Assembly: GCF_013409365.1 (NCBI RefSeq)
Contig: NZ_JACCBA010000001.1
Location: 1,178,001-1,242,000 of the forward strand
Direction: 5' to 3'
Length of the DNA stretch: 64,000 bases
Source: Actinomadura luteofluorescens
Lineage (GTDB): Bacteria > Actinomycetota > Actinomycetes > Streptosporangiales > Streptosporangiaceae
Of this stretch, positions 32,871 through 41,309 are shown piece after piece. Under the pieces are notes generated by a model. It was not told where the DNA came from. It worked only from the letters and a program-made list of their open reading frames with translations, and made no database searches. Both the position numbers and the translations under genes were made by a program. The number at the start of each line of letters is the position of its first letter. The stretch's first letter is position 1.

Positions 32871-33637
32871 CCGTCTCGGTGCGGGCCCTGGACGTCGCGC
32901 TCGGCGGGCGGCAGGTGCTGGAGGGCGTGTCGGTGGAGGTCCCGGCGGGCTCGTGGACGGCCGTCATCGGGCCGAACGGCGCGGGGAAGTCGACGCTGCT
33001 GCGCGCGGTCCTCGGCCTGGTGCCGTCCCGCGGCGAGATCACCCTCGCGGGCGCGGACCTGCAGTCGCTCAAGCCGAGGCAGCGTGCCCGGCTCGTCGCC
33101 TACGCCCCGCAGAGCCCGAACCTTCCGGCGGGCATGACGGTGTACGACTACACGCTGCTCGGGCGCTCCCCCTACGTGCCGCATCTGGGCCGGGAGAGCG
33201 CCCGCGACCGGGCCATCACCGGAGAGGTCCTCGACCGGCTGGGCCTCACGCCGTTCGCGGACCGCCCCCTGGACCACCTCTCCGGCGGTGAGCGGCAGCG
33301 GGTGGTGCTGGCCCGCGCCCTCGCGCAGCAGACCTCGGTGCTGCTGCTGGACGAGCCGACGACCGCGCTCGACATCGGCCACCAGCAGCAGGTGATGGAG
33401 CTGATCGACCGGCTGCGGCTGTCGGACGGGCTGACCGTGGTGACCACGATCCACGACCTGACGCTCGCCGGGCAGTACGCCGACGGGCTCGTGCTGATCT
33501 CCGGCGGACGGGTGGCCGCGTCCGGCCCGCCCGGCCTGGTCCTCACCCGCGACGCCGTCGAGGAGCACTTCGACGCCCGCGTGAGCGTCACCCCCGGGCC
33601 GGGCGGCCGGCCGATCCTGTCGCTGGAGCGTCCGTGA
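32867..33637 (+). CDS. btuD: Corrinoid ABC transporter ATP-binding protein
   Basis: A 256-aa ATPase: Walker A GPNGAGKSTLL, Q-loop YAPQSPN, signature LSGGERQRVVLARAL, Walker B SVLLLDEPTTALD and H-loop TTIHDL. The layout is that of FepC/BtuD importer ATPases. GTG 32867 overlaps the permease stop (GTGA), so translation is coupled. The C-terminus RDAVEEHFDARVSVTPGPGGRPIL is typical of the metallophore and B12 group. Confidence 0.92.
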   Translation: MTVSVRALDVALGGRQVLEGVSVEVPAGSWTAVIGPNGAGKSTLLRAVLGLVPSRGEITLAGADLQSLKPRQRARLVAYAPQSPNLPAGMTVYDYTLLGRSPYVPHLGRESARDRAITGEVLDRLGLTPFADRPLDHLSGGERQRVVLARALAQQTSVLLLDEPTTALDIGHQQQVMELIDRLRLSDGLTVVTTIHDLTLAGQYADGLVLISGGRVAASGPPGLVLTRDAVEEHFDARVSVTPGPGGRPILSLERP

Positions 33638-34320
33638 ACCTCGAGACGGTGTGGCGGGTGGAGGACGGCAGGCGGCTCGCCTCGACGGTGTGGCGGGCCG
33701 GCGCCGGCCATCGGATGATCTCCTCGGCGATGCTGGGCGGCGGGATCGGCCCGGCCCGCTGGGTGCTGAACGCCCAGGTGCCCGGCGCCTACGCGCGCAC
33801 CGACCCGGTCGCGCACCTCGCCGAACTCGCGGCGGCGGAAGAGCTGGAGGGGCCCGGCGTCGGGATGCTCACGGCGGCCTCGGTGGCGCGCACGGTGCGG
33901 CGGGACGGCGAGGGCGTGAGCGTGTCGGCGACGGTCGGGTTGCGCGTCCCGACCTGGGCGGCCTCCCCCGCCGGGACGCCCGACGCCGAGCTGGCCCCGC
34001 TGGACGGGGACGGGACGCGGGCCCACAGGCCGGGGACGATCAACATCGTGGTCGCCGTCCCCGTCGCGCTGAGCGACGCGGCACTGGTGAACGCGGTCGT
34101 CACCGCCACCGAGGCCAAGACGCAGGCGCTGCTCGAAGCGGGCTTCCCGTGCACGGGCACGGCGTCCGACGCGATCTGCGTCGCGGCCGCGACCGGCGGA
34201 ACGCCGGAGGTCTTCGCCGGGCCCCGCTCCACCTGGGGCGCACGGATCGCCCGCACCGTGCACGCCGCCGTCCGCGCCGGGGCCCTGGACTACGCCGCCC
34301 GGCTGGAGTCGCGCGGCTAG
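33634..34320 (+). CDS. cbiZ: Adenosylcobinamide amidohydrolase (CbiZ)
   Basis: A 228-aa CbiZ-family protein: RMISSAMLGGGIGPARWVLNAQVP, VGMLTAASV, TINIVVAVPVALSDAALVNAVVTATEAKTQAL and GTASDAICVAA, all typical of the family. CbiZ converts adenosylcobinamide to cobyric acid, which lets the cell salvage imported incomplete or foreign corrinoids. GTG 33634 overlaps the btuD stop (GTGA). Its place after the importer genes and under the cobalamin riboswitch fits corrinoid salvage. Confidence 0.93.
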   Translation: MNLETVWRVEDGRRLASTVWRAGAGHRMISSAMLGGGIGPARWVLNAQVPGAYARTDPVAHLAELAAAEELEGPGVGMLTAASVARTVRRDGEGVSVSATVGLRVPTWAASPAGTPDAELAPLDGDGTRAHRPGTINIVVAVPVALSDAALVNAVVTATEAKTQALLEAGFPCTGTASDAICVAAATGGTPEVFAGPRSTWGARIARTVHAAVRAGALDYAARLESRG

Positions 34321-34322
34321 GG

Positions 34323-34360
34323 CCGGCCGCCGTACCACCCCGGTGCGGTACGGCGGCCGG
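34323..34360. terminator. 14-bp perfect hairpin ending the corrinoid operon
   Basis: CCGGCCGCCGTACC (34323-34336) pairs with GGTACGGCGGCCGG (34347-34360) around a 10-nt loop, starting 2 bp after the cbiZ stop. It lies between convergent genes and could serve both strands. No U-tract follows. Confidence 0.75.
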
Positions 34361-34430
34361 TCTCAGGGCCAGTGCAGTTGGGGGGTCGGGCCTCACCTCC
34401 TCCCTGTGGGTCGCGCGGCCGGCATGACGG

Positions 34431-35756
34431 TCAGCCGGCGTGAGGAAGACGATGCCCGTTGTGCCCCCCGTGTCCGTATCCGTTGCGGCGCAGGGGGTCG
34501 GTGGCGAGCGGGTCGCCGCCGTCCAGCAGGGACCCGTTCATCGGCGGCAGGGAGTGCAGCCCGGTCGGCGGTTCCCGGTCGACGACCGGGCGCGGCCCGG
34601 CCGGGCCGTCCGCGCGCCCCTCCGACAGGGCGGTGAGCGCGTCGACGCGGCGGCGCGCGCGATCGGCCTCGGCGCGGGCGGCGTCCCGCTCGGCGGTCAG
34701 CGCCCGCACCGCGGCGCGCAGCTCCTCGGTGGCGCGGCCGAGCTGCCAGTTGTGCTGCTCCAGCTCGCGGGCCCGCGCCTGGATCTGGTCGCGGTCGGCG
34801 ACGGCCTGCCCCCGTTTGGCCTCGGCGTCGCGGACGGCGGAGCGCAGGTCCTCGGCGGCGCGGGTCGCGGCGGCGGCCTCGACGCGCTGCCCCTCGACGA
34901 GGGTCTCGGCCTCCGACAGCCGCCCGTGCAGGGTGACGAGTTCGGCGCGGGCGCTCTCCAGGGAGGCGAGCAGTTCGCCCTCCCGGGCGGCCACGCGGTC
35001 GCGTTCGCGCTCGGCGGCGAGGCGGGCGGCGCCCGCGCCGTCGGCGTCGTCCTTGGCCTCCTGGCGCTCCCGCCGCGCGGCGTCCCGTTCGGCCGCGAGC
35101 CGCTCGGCCTCGGCGCGGGCGGACGCCGCCTCCTGCTCGGCGGCCTCGGCGCGGGCGCGGGCGGTGGCCGTCTCGCGCCACGCCACCTCGGCCTGCCGCT
35201 GGGACGCGTCGCGCTCCCGCTGCGCGAGCGCGACGAGCCCGGCGGCCTCGGCGCGGGCCTCGGCGATCCGCCGCTCGACGCCCGCGACGCTCAGCTCGGA
35301 GATCAGCGACCCGGCGAGCCGGTCGGCGAGGCCCTCCAGCCGGTCGACCATCTCCCACGTCCAGGCGACCTGGCCGGTGAGGCCGGGCGACTCCAGCCCG
35401 CGCTCCCGGCTCTCGCGCGCGGCCCGCTCGCACGCGCCGTCGCCGTCCTGGCAGTAGCGGACGGTGCGGGCGCCGCGCACCGGCTGCGGCACGGGCCGTC
35501 CGCAGCCGGCGCACGGCCAGACCGCGACCGGGTCACCGAGGCGTGCGATCCCGGCACGGTCGTCTTCGGTGGCCGGCGTCTCCGCCGCGCCGGCCGGCGG
35601 GGCGTCGGGCAGCGCGGCGGAGGACCCGCGCGGGCCTGCCGGATCTTCTCGCTCGGCGTAGGAGGCGGGGTCGGTGATGACGGGAAGGTCGGTCTGCGTC
35701 GGGGCGGCGGGGGTCGGGGCGACGTTGTCGAACGGGGCGACCTTCTGGTCTTCCAT
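34431..35756 (-). CDS. Cys-containing coiled-coil protein of unknown function
   Basis: A 441-aa soluble protein. Residues 75-115 hold CAGCGRPVPQPVRGARTVRYC and CERAARE: CxxC plus two further Cys, which may bind a metal. From about 130 to 385 it is one long Ala/Glu/Arg coiled coil with repeated RAEAE and AERDAARRE patterns. The last 55 residues are Gly/Pro/His-rich (YGHGGHNGHRLPH). There is no membrane segment. I recognise no family with a known role. It stands alone, converging on the corrinoid operon. Confidence 0.75.
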   Translation of the reverse strand: MEDQKVAPFDNVAPTPAAPTQTDLPVITDPASYAEREDPAGPRGSSAALPDAPPAGAAETPATEDDRAGIARLGDPVAVWPCAGCGRPVPQPVRGARTVRYCQDGDGACERAARESRERGLESPGLTGQVAWTWEMVDRLEGLADRLAGSLISELSVAGVERRIAEARAEAAGLVALAQRERDASQRQAEVAWRETATARARAEAAEQEAASARAEAERLAAERDAARRERQEAKDDADGAGAARLAAERERDRVAAREGELLASLESARAELVTLHGRLSEAETLVEGQRVEAAAATRAAEDLRSAVRDAEAKRGQAVADRDQIQARARELEQHNWQLGRATEELRAAVRALTAERDAARAEADRARRRVDALTALSEGRADGPAGPRPVVDREPPTGLHSLPPMNGSLLDGGDPLATDPLRRNGYGHGGHNGHRLPHAG

Positions 35757-35832
35757 GTGCCGTTGTACGCACGGCGGCCCGGAGGCGTTCGACGGTCTCG
35801 GCGACGAGTTGCGCCCCGGCCGTCCCGGCGGC

Positions 35833-37380
35833 TCAGTCCCCGTGTTCGCGCAGGTAGGCCTCCCGCACGCGGCGGCGGCTGAGCTTGCCGGACGGCGTGC
35901 GCGGCAGCGATTCGCGGAACTCCAGGCGGCGGGGGTGCTTCAGCCTCGCCAGCCGGGGCCCGCAGTGCGCGAGCAGTTCGGCGGCGAGCCGCTCCCCCGG
36001 CTCGGCGTCCCCGGCGGGTTCGACGAGCGCGACGACGCGCTGCCCCCAGTCGTCGTCCGGGACGCCGATGACGGCGACGTCGCCGACCGCCGGATGCTGG
36101 AGCAGGACGGCCTCGATCTCGGCGGGGTAGACGTTGACTCCGCCGGAGATGATGAGGTCGGTGCGGCGGTCGCTCATGTACAGCCAGCCGTCCTCGTCGA
36201 GGCGGCCGAGGTCGCCGGGGGTGTAGTAGGCGTCCCGCATGGCGGCGGCGGTCTTGGCCGGGTCGCCGTGGTACTCGAAGCCGGGCTGCCCCGCCGCGTA
36301 GATGAGGCCGGTCTCCCCCGGCGGCAGCTCGGCCCCCTCGGGATCGAGGATCTTGATCTGCACACCGTCGACCGCGCGCCCGACCGTCCCCGGACGGGCG
36401 AGCCACTCGTGCGGGGTCGCGACGACGACCGGGCCGCTCTCGGTGCAGCCGTAGTACTCGTAGAGGACGGGCCCCCGCCACTCCATCATCTTCTGCTTCG
36501 TCTCCACGGGTACGGGCGCGGCGCTGTGGTACACCTGCCGCAGCGTCGACAGGTCGTACCGGGCGCGGACGCCGTCCGGCAGGGCCAGCATCCGGTGGAA
36601 CATCGTCGGCACCATGAACGTGTTGGTGACGCCGTGCCGCTGGATCAGTTCCAGGGTGTGCTCGGGGTGGAAGCGCGGGGCGACGACGACGGCGTGGCCG
36701 AAGTTCAGCGCCATCATCGCGTGGACGCAGGGCGCGGAGTGGTAGAGCGGCCCGACGGCGAGGTGCACCTCGTCGCCGGGCTCCAGCCCGAGGTGCCGCG
36801 CCAGCGTCCGCCGCATGATGTCCATCAGCACCTCGGGCGCGATGTCGAGCAGGGGCCGCCGGACGCCCTTCGGCCGTCCCGTCGTCCCGGAGGTGTAGAG
36901 CATCACCGAACCCATGCGCCGCCGGGCGGGCGGTTCCGCGCTGCCGGTCGCGCAGAGCGCGGCCATCGAGCGGTACCCGTCGCCGGTGTCGACGCTCACC
37001 CGTCCCTCGGCCGGGACGCCCGCCTCGCCGGCCGCGTCGGCCACCGCCTCGGCCAGCGCGCTCTCGGTGATGACGGCCTTCGCGCCGCTGTCGCCCAGGA
37101 TGTAGCCGATTTCCGGTGCGGTCAGGTGGCGGCTCACCGGGACCAGGTACAGGCCCGACTGGAGCGCGGCGAGCAGGACGGTCAGGAACTCGGGACGGTT
37201 GCCGAGGACGGTGGCAAGAGTGTCGCCGGGACCCAGCCCGAGCCCGGCCAGTGCGTTGGACAGCCGGTTCGCCTCGGCGTGCAGTTCGCCGTAGGACATC
37301 GGCACGCCGGGGGCCAGCACGGCGGGACGGTCCGGGTCGTTGCGCGCGATCTCGTAGAAGCCGACACCCTCGACGCCCAT
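35833..37380 (-). CDS. Acyl-CoA synthetase (AMP-forming)
   Basis: A 515-aa ANL-superfamily enzyme: P-loop MLYTSGTTGRPKGVRR, YEYYGCTESG (A5), TPGDLGRLDEDGWLYMSDRRTDLIISGGVNVYP (A7-A8) and C-terminal lysine in RTPSGKLSRR. It would activate a carboxylic acid to acyl-CoA; the motifs resemble fatty or bile-acid CoA ligases of actinomycetes and do not fix the chain. ATG 37380 (MGVEGVGF) is chosen because GAGGAGAG lies just upstream; a longer frame to 37458 would run through the operator. The 76-bp gap to the coiled-coil gene leaves co-transcription open. Confidence 0.9.
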   Translation of the reverse strand: MGVEGVGFYEIARNDPDRPAVLAPGVPMSYGELHAEANRLSNALAGLGLGPGDTLATVLGNRPEFLTVLLAALQSGLYLVPVSRHLTAPEIGYILGDSGAKAVITESALAEAVADAAGEAGVPAEGRVSVDTGDGYRSMAALCATGSAEPPARRRMGSVMLYTSGTTGRPKGVRRPLLDIAPEVLMDIMRRTLARHLGLEPGDEVHLAVGPLYHSAPCVHAMMALNFGHAVVVAPRFHPEHTLELIQRHGVTNTFMVPTMFHRMLALPDGVRARYDLSTLRQVYHSAAPVPVETKQKMMEWRGPVLYEYYGCTESGPVVVATPHEWLARPGTVGRAVDGVQIKILDPEGAELPPGETGLIYAAGQPGFEYHGDPAKTAAAMRDAYYTPGDLGRLDEDGWLYMSDRRTDLIISGGVNVYPAEIEAVLLQHPAVGDVAVIGVPDDDWGQRVVALVEPAGDAEPGERLAAELLAHCGPRLARLKHPRRLEFRESLPRTPSGKLSRRRVREAYLREHGD

Positions 37381-37408
37381 ACGGCTCTCCTCTGGTCCGG
37401 GCCCGACG

Positions 37409-37425
37409 ACCGAATGGTCTTCGGT
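37409..37425 (-). promoter_or_regulatory. ACCGAA-N5-TTCGGT palindrome before the acyl-CoA synthetase
   Basis: A perfect 6-bp inverted repeat with 5-bp spacer lies 29 bp upstream of ATG 37380. Its position suits a TetR-type operator controlling lipid activation, but no regulator gene adjoins it, so the cognate protein would be encoded elsewhere. Confidence 0.45.
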
Positions 37426-37620
37426 TCCATACGACCGATCCTCCGCCGGCCCCGTCAAGGGCGCCCCGGCCGACGGCGGCGTCCGCCCCGGCGGCGGTCC
37501 AGCAAGATCGGCCGACCCCGGTCAGTCACATTCCATGACGCCCCGCATCGGGCTACGTATCATGAGGTCGCGTTTGCCGGGGGGCCGACAAGTCGATACC
37601 TGCGCGGCGATGGGGCATGA

Positions 37621-39744
37621 ATGAGCGGACCGTACGACGGTGACGGGTCCCGGAATTCCGGACGCCGGGACGAGCCGCAGGAGTGGCCCGAGCGGATACT
37701 CCAGGGTCTGCTGATCGACTTCTGCTGCACCCTCGTCATCAGCGGCGGCCTGAGAGTCTTCGACGCGTTCTCCTGGTGGAACGCACTCGCGACAATGGCC
37801 ACGGTGATGCTCGCGACCGTCCTGCTGTTCGCGGTCATTCCCGGCACGATGCACGGCGTTCTGGAGTGGACGTGGAAGGCGCTGCGCCTGACCGCGCCCG
37901 CGACCGCGTGGACGCTGGCCGGGGCGGCCACGATGGCCCTGGTCCTTCTCGCGGGCTATGGCGCGTACAACCTGTGGGAGGGCGCGCGGCCGTGCGGCCA
38001 GCCGCTGGAACTGCGCATGCTGACCGCCCAGGACTCGCTTACGGCGCTGCGCGGGGCGGCCCAGGATTTCGAGCGCGACACGGGGGAACGGGGCTGCCGC
38101 AAGTACAGCGTGACCGTCGTCCCGGAGCCGGGCCCGGTCGCGCTCTCCGATGGATTCGCCCGCTTGTGGCGGAGCAGCGTGTCGGCGGAGAACGAGCAGC
38201 TCTTCGGCCCGCAGCCCGATATCTGGATCCCGTCGTCAACCGCCGAGTACGAGTACGTCTCGCACTCCGCCGTCTCCGAGAGTGGACGCCTGACCCGGTC
38301 CTGTCCGCCTACGGCGAAGCATCCCGATGACGATACCCACAGCCTGGAACTCTGCGGCTCGCTCGGAACGTCGCCACTGGTACTCGCGCTGTTCCCCAAG
38401 GCCAACGCGCCCGTGGCCGACTCGCGTACGGATCCCATCAATTCCTCGACCGAGGACCTGCTGAAAACCATTTCGGATGCCGGCGTTCGGCTCCGCAATA
38501 TCGCCCGCCCCGTCCCGGAGACATCGGGAGCCGCCTTGGCGGTGACGCCCGTGCTGTACGGCCCGACAAGTGCAGGAGACGCGGAGGCCGCGGAGGCCGA
38601 GCGGTTCGCCGAGCCCGCGGACCTCGTCACCCCGGACGCGGTGTCGCTGCTGTGCCGCTTCCGGCTCCAGATGGCCGCGTCCGGCGACGGGCCTCCGGAC
38701 GACGTCGCGGTGATCGCTCCCGAACAGGTGCTCTTCGACTACGACATGGGCTTCACGCTCGGCGATGACGACCGTTGCCACCGGGTCGACCTCCTCGACC
38801 GGGATCCGAAGTACAGGAAATGGCAGCTGTATCCGCACTACGCAAGTGACCTGCCACTGCTCGACTACCCCTTCGTCAAGGTCCGTTGGCAGGGACAGGA
38901 CTCGGAGGAGCGGAACGCCGCCGTCAACGAGTTCCGGCGCTGGCTGAAGGACAATCCCCTGACCATGCGCGGGTTCCGGGACCGTTCCGGCAAGGCGCCC
39001 TCGGCATCCGCGGAGGACAAGGAGAACGACACGCTGCCAAACATTCAGACTTTCCTGGAATACAGTAAGTTGCCGAAGAAAGTGCCTTACCCCGGACGGA
39101 CGGGTTTTCAGGAGATCCTGGATCGGATCAAGAACGCGCGCCCCAAGAGCTCGATCCATCTCATGGTGGACGCGTCCACGTCGATGGGCAGCGCCTCCGG
39201 CGGGAACGGCGGCTCGCGGCTCGGTCGCGGAGCGGCCGTCCTGCAGAGCCTGGTGTCCCAGCTCCAGTCGACCGATCGGGTGGACCTCCAGTTCTCGGCC
39301 ACGTCCCCCTCGATCGGGCTCGGCGGCTTCCGGGTCGAGCAGAACGCCGCTTCCGCGAACAAGGAAACGATCATGAGGAACCTCCAGGCGATGTCGGCGA
39401 CCGGCAGGGACACGGCGCTCGACGACATCGTCGAGGCGACCGATCTCGCCCGGGGAAAGCAGGAGATCGTCCTGCTCACCGACGGGCAGGGCCCGAGGAG
39501 CACCCCGGGGCTCGACTCCCGCACGGCACGCCTGTCCGACTTCTTCCGCCGGCACGCTCCGGACGGGCGCCTGCGGCTGACCGTGGTACTCACGGGACCG
39601 GCCACCTGCGGGGACACCCCCGTCCGCGAGATCGTCGCCTCGCTTCCGGACCGCGCGGGGACCTGCGTGGAACTCGACGACGCGCCGGAGGCGACCCAGG
39701 CCGCGAGAATCCTGTCGGACCTCAGATGGGGCGGGCGAGCATGA
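37621..39744 (+). CDS. Membrane-anchored solute-binding-like protein with VWA domain
   Basis: A 707-aa protein. Residues about 25-125 hold three hydrophobic segments (near ILQGLLIDFCCTLVISGG, ATMATVMLATVLLFAVI and AGAATMALVLLAGYGAY). After PCGQPLELRMLTAQDS it is solute-binding-like (SBP_bac_11 type) up to about residue 480, with an LWRSS...DIWIPSSTAEYEYV segment. The C-terminal 200 residues are a VWA domain with MIDAS DASTS (Asp517), TALDD and LTDGQ. Cys pairs suggest an extracytoplasmic position. It is coupled to a second binding protein 13 bp downstream. No ABC permease or ATPase adjoins. Role unknown; the MIDAS suggests metal-dependent protein binding. Confidence 0.8.
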   Translation: MSGPYDGDGSRNSGRRDEPQEWPERILQGLLIDFCCTLVISGGLRVFDAFSWWNALATMATVMLATVLLFAVIPGTMHGVLEWTWKALRLTAPATAWTLAGAATMALVLLAGYGAYNLWEGARPCGQPLELRMLTAQDSLTALRGAAQDFERDTGERGCRKYSVTVVPEPGPVALSDGFARLWRSSVSAENEQLFGPQPDIWIPSSTAEYEYVSHSAVSESGRLTRSCPPTAKHPDDDTHSLELCGSLGTSPLVLALFPKANAPVADSRTDPINSSTEDLLKTISDAGVRLRNIARPVPETSGAALAVTPVLYGPTSAGDAEAAEAERFAEPADLVTPDAVSLLCRFRLQMAASGDGPPDDVAVIAPEQVLFDYDMGFTLGDDDRCHRVDLLDRDPKYRKWQLYPHYASDLPLLDYPFVKVRWQGQDSEERNAAVNEFRRWLKDNPLTMRGFRDRSGKAPSASAEDKENDTLPNIQTFLEYSKLPKKVPYPGRTGFQEILDRIKNARPKSSIHLMVDASTSMGSASGGNGGSRLGRGAAVLQSLVSQLQSTDRVDLQFSATSPSIGLGGFRVEQNAASANKETIMRNLQAMSATGRDTALDDIVEATDLARGKQEIVLLTDGQGPRSTPGLDSRTARLSDFFRRHAPDGRLRLTVVLTGPATCGDTPVREIVASLPDRAGTCVELDDAPEATQAARILSDLRWGGRA

Positions 39745-39757
39745 GGGGAGCGCGAGG

Positions 39758-41131
39758 ATGACCTCCTGGCCGCGCTTCCCCGTCCGGCCGCACGGCCGGT
39801 CCTGGATCTTCTTCACCGTCGGGGCGGTGGTCGCGCTGCTCACCGGGGCCGCCGGACTCCTCTACCCGGCCTCCTCCTACACCCCGCTGTCCTCGAAGTG
39901 CGAGCACAGCGAACTGTTCGTCGTGGGCGGCACGGACATCAGCCTCAACTACGAGCGGCGCAGGCTCATCTCGCAGTGGAACGAGGAGCATCGGCACGCC
40001 ACGCTCGTCGAGGTGTCGGACTCCACGGACCTGCAGCACAGCCAGATCAAGGCCATGGAGGAGTCCGGCGGCTGCGCCTACGACGTACTGATCATGGACA
40101 ACACGTGGACCGCGCAGTTCGCCGAGAGCGGGTACCTGCGTCCCCTCGACGATCCCGAGGACCCGGAGGACTTCTTCCCCAACGCGCTCCGGACCGGTAT
40201 GTGGCAGGGCGATCTCTACGCCGTCCCGTTCAACGTGGACGTCGGGCTGCTCTACCGCCGTACCGACATGCCGACGAAAACGGAACAGCCCGACTCATGG
40301 GCTCGTCTCATCGACTCCCCTGTCATCATGCAGCTCGCCGACTACGAAGGCCTGACCGTGAACGCACTCGAAAGGGTGTGGAACAGCGGAGGCGCCGATT
40401 TCATGGGAGAGGGCGGTCGGGGCGAGAAATACCTCCGTGAGAACGTCTACCAGGCACTGGAGGAATTCGCTACGAGGGTCAAGCCCGATCTCGAGGCACG
40501 GAAGTATCACGAGCGAGAGAGCATCGACGCGTTCGCCTCCAATTCGCAGAAGGCCCGCTCCTCAACTGCGCGCCTGATGCGCAACTGGCCCTACGCGTTC
40601 TCGACACTCGCCGCCGAGCCGCAGATGCAGCAGGACGGAGGTCTGAGGTTCGAGGTGAGCGCCCTGCCCGGCCGCACCGTTCTCGGCGGGCAGAACCTCG
40701 CCGTCGCGAAGCGCTCCCCCCACGCCGCCGATGCCGAGAGGCTGGTCAAGTTCCTCACCGAAGTGAAGAACCAGAAAGAGCTCTTCGCGTGTGGTGGGCT
40801 CGCCCCCGCCCGCTACTCGGCGCTCGGCCTGCGGCCCGGCCAGAAGGTTCCCGAGAACTGGCCGATCGCCAAATGCTCGGAACTCGACAAGAGCATGACC
40901 GGCCTGGATGAGACGCATGTCCTCGACCACGAACAACTCCAGGAGCTCGGCCGGGCGATCGTGACCGCCCTGCCCGGCGCGTCACCGCGGCCGGTGACGG
41001 CTCACTACAGCACGTTCAGCCGCACGTTCCGCGGCTGCGTCGTGAAGATGATCAACAACAAGCCCGTCGGTGAGCGGACGTTCGCCCGCGCGGTGCGCCG
41101 CTCGCTGGACGGCCAGACGGCCTCCTGCTAG
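39758..41131 (+). CDS. Membrane-anchored extracellular solute-binding-like protein
   Basis: A 457-aa protein. One N-terminal hydrophobic segment (WIFFTVGAVVALLTGAAGLLYP) acts as signal anchor; no lipobox is present. The rest resembles family-1 solute-binding proteins: LISQWNEEHRHATLVEV, YDVLIMDNTWTAQFAESGYLRPLDD, WQGDLYAVPFNVDVGLLYRR and LGGQNLAVAKRS. It is 13 bp after the VWA gene and has no transporter partner nearby. The frame ends at TAG 41129-41131, which is the CTAG boundary of the repeat element. Confidence 0.83.
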   Translation: MTSWPRFPVRPHGRSWIFFTVGAVVALLTGAAGLLYPASSYTPLSSKCEHSELFVVGGTDISLNYERRRLISQWNEEHRHATLVEVSDSTDLQHSQIKAMEESGGCAYDVLIMDNTWTAQFAESGYLRPLDDPEDPEDFFPNALRTGMWQGDLYAVPFNVDVGLLYRRTDMPTKTEQPDSWARLIDSPVIMQLADYEGLTVNALERVWNSGGADFMGEGGRGEKYLRENVYQALEEFATRVKPDLEARKYHERESIDAFASNSQKARSSTARLMRNWPYAFSTLAAEPQMQQDGGLRFEVSALPGRTVLGGQNLAVAKRSPHAADAERLVKFLTEVKNQKELFACGGLAPARYSALGLRPGQKVPENWPIAKCSELDKSMTGLDETHVLDHEQLQELGRAIVTALPGASPRPVTAHYSTFSRTFRGCVVKMINNKPVGERTFARAVRRSLDGQTASC

Positions 41132-41309
41132 GCAGTGTTTCAAAGCCCCGGCCCACTGCGCTCGCCTGGCGGCTCGCTACGTGACCGAGCCTGGGCGAAC
41201 GCGGCATCGCTTCGCGATCTGCCCGGTTCCGCTCGCCTCCGGCTTCGCTCCACCTGCCAGGTCACGCGTTCGCGCGGCAAGGCCGAGGCGGTTTCGAGAC
41301 AGACCCTAG
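41128..41309 (+). mobile_element. 182-bp CTAG-bounded MITE-like element, copy 1
   Basis: Bounded by CTAG at 41128-41131 and 41306-41309. It matches the reverse complement of 52580-52761 over its whole length, by eye 85-90% identical with one short compensating indel pair. Ends are CTAGGCxGTGTTT and GAGACAGACCCTAG, imperfect terminal inverted repeats. It has no coding capacity. CTAG is a target duplicated by some IS5-group elements, so a non-autonomous derivative is likely. It separates two convergent genes, both of which use TAG in its boundary CTAGs as stop. Confidence 0.75.
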
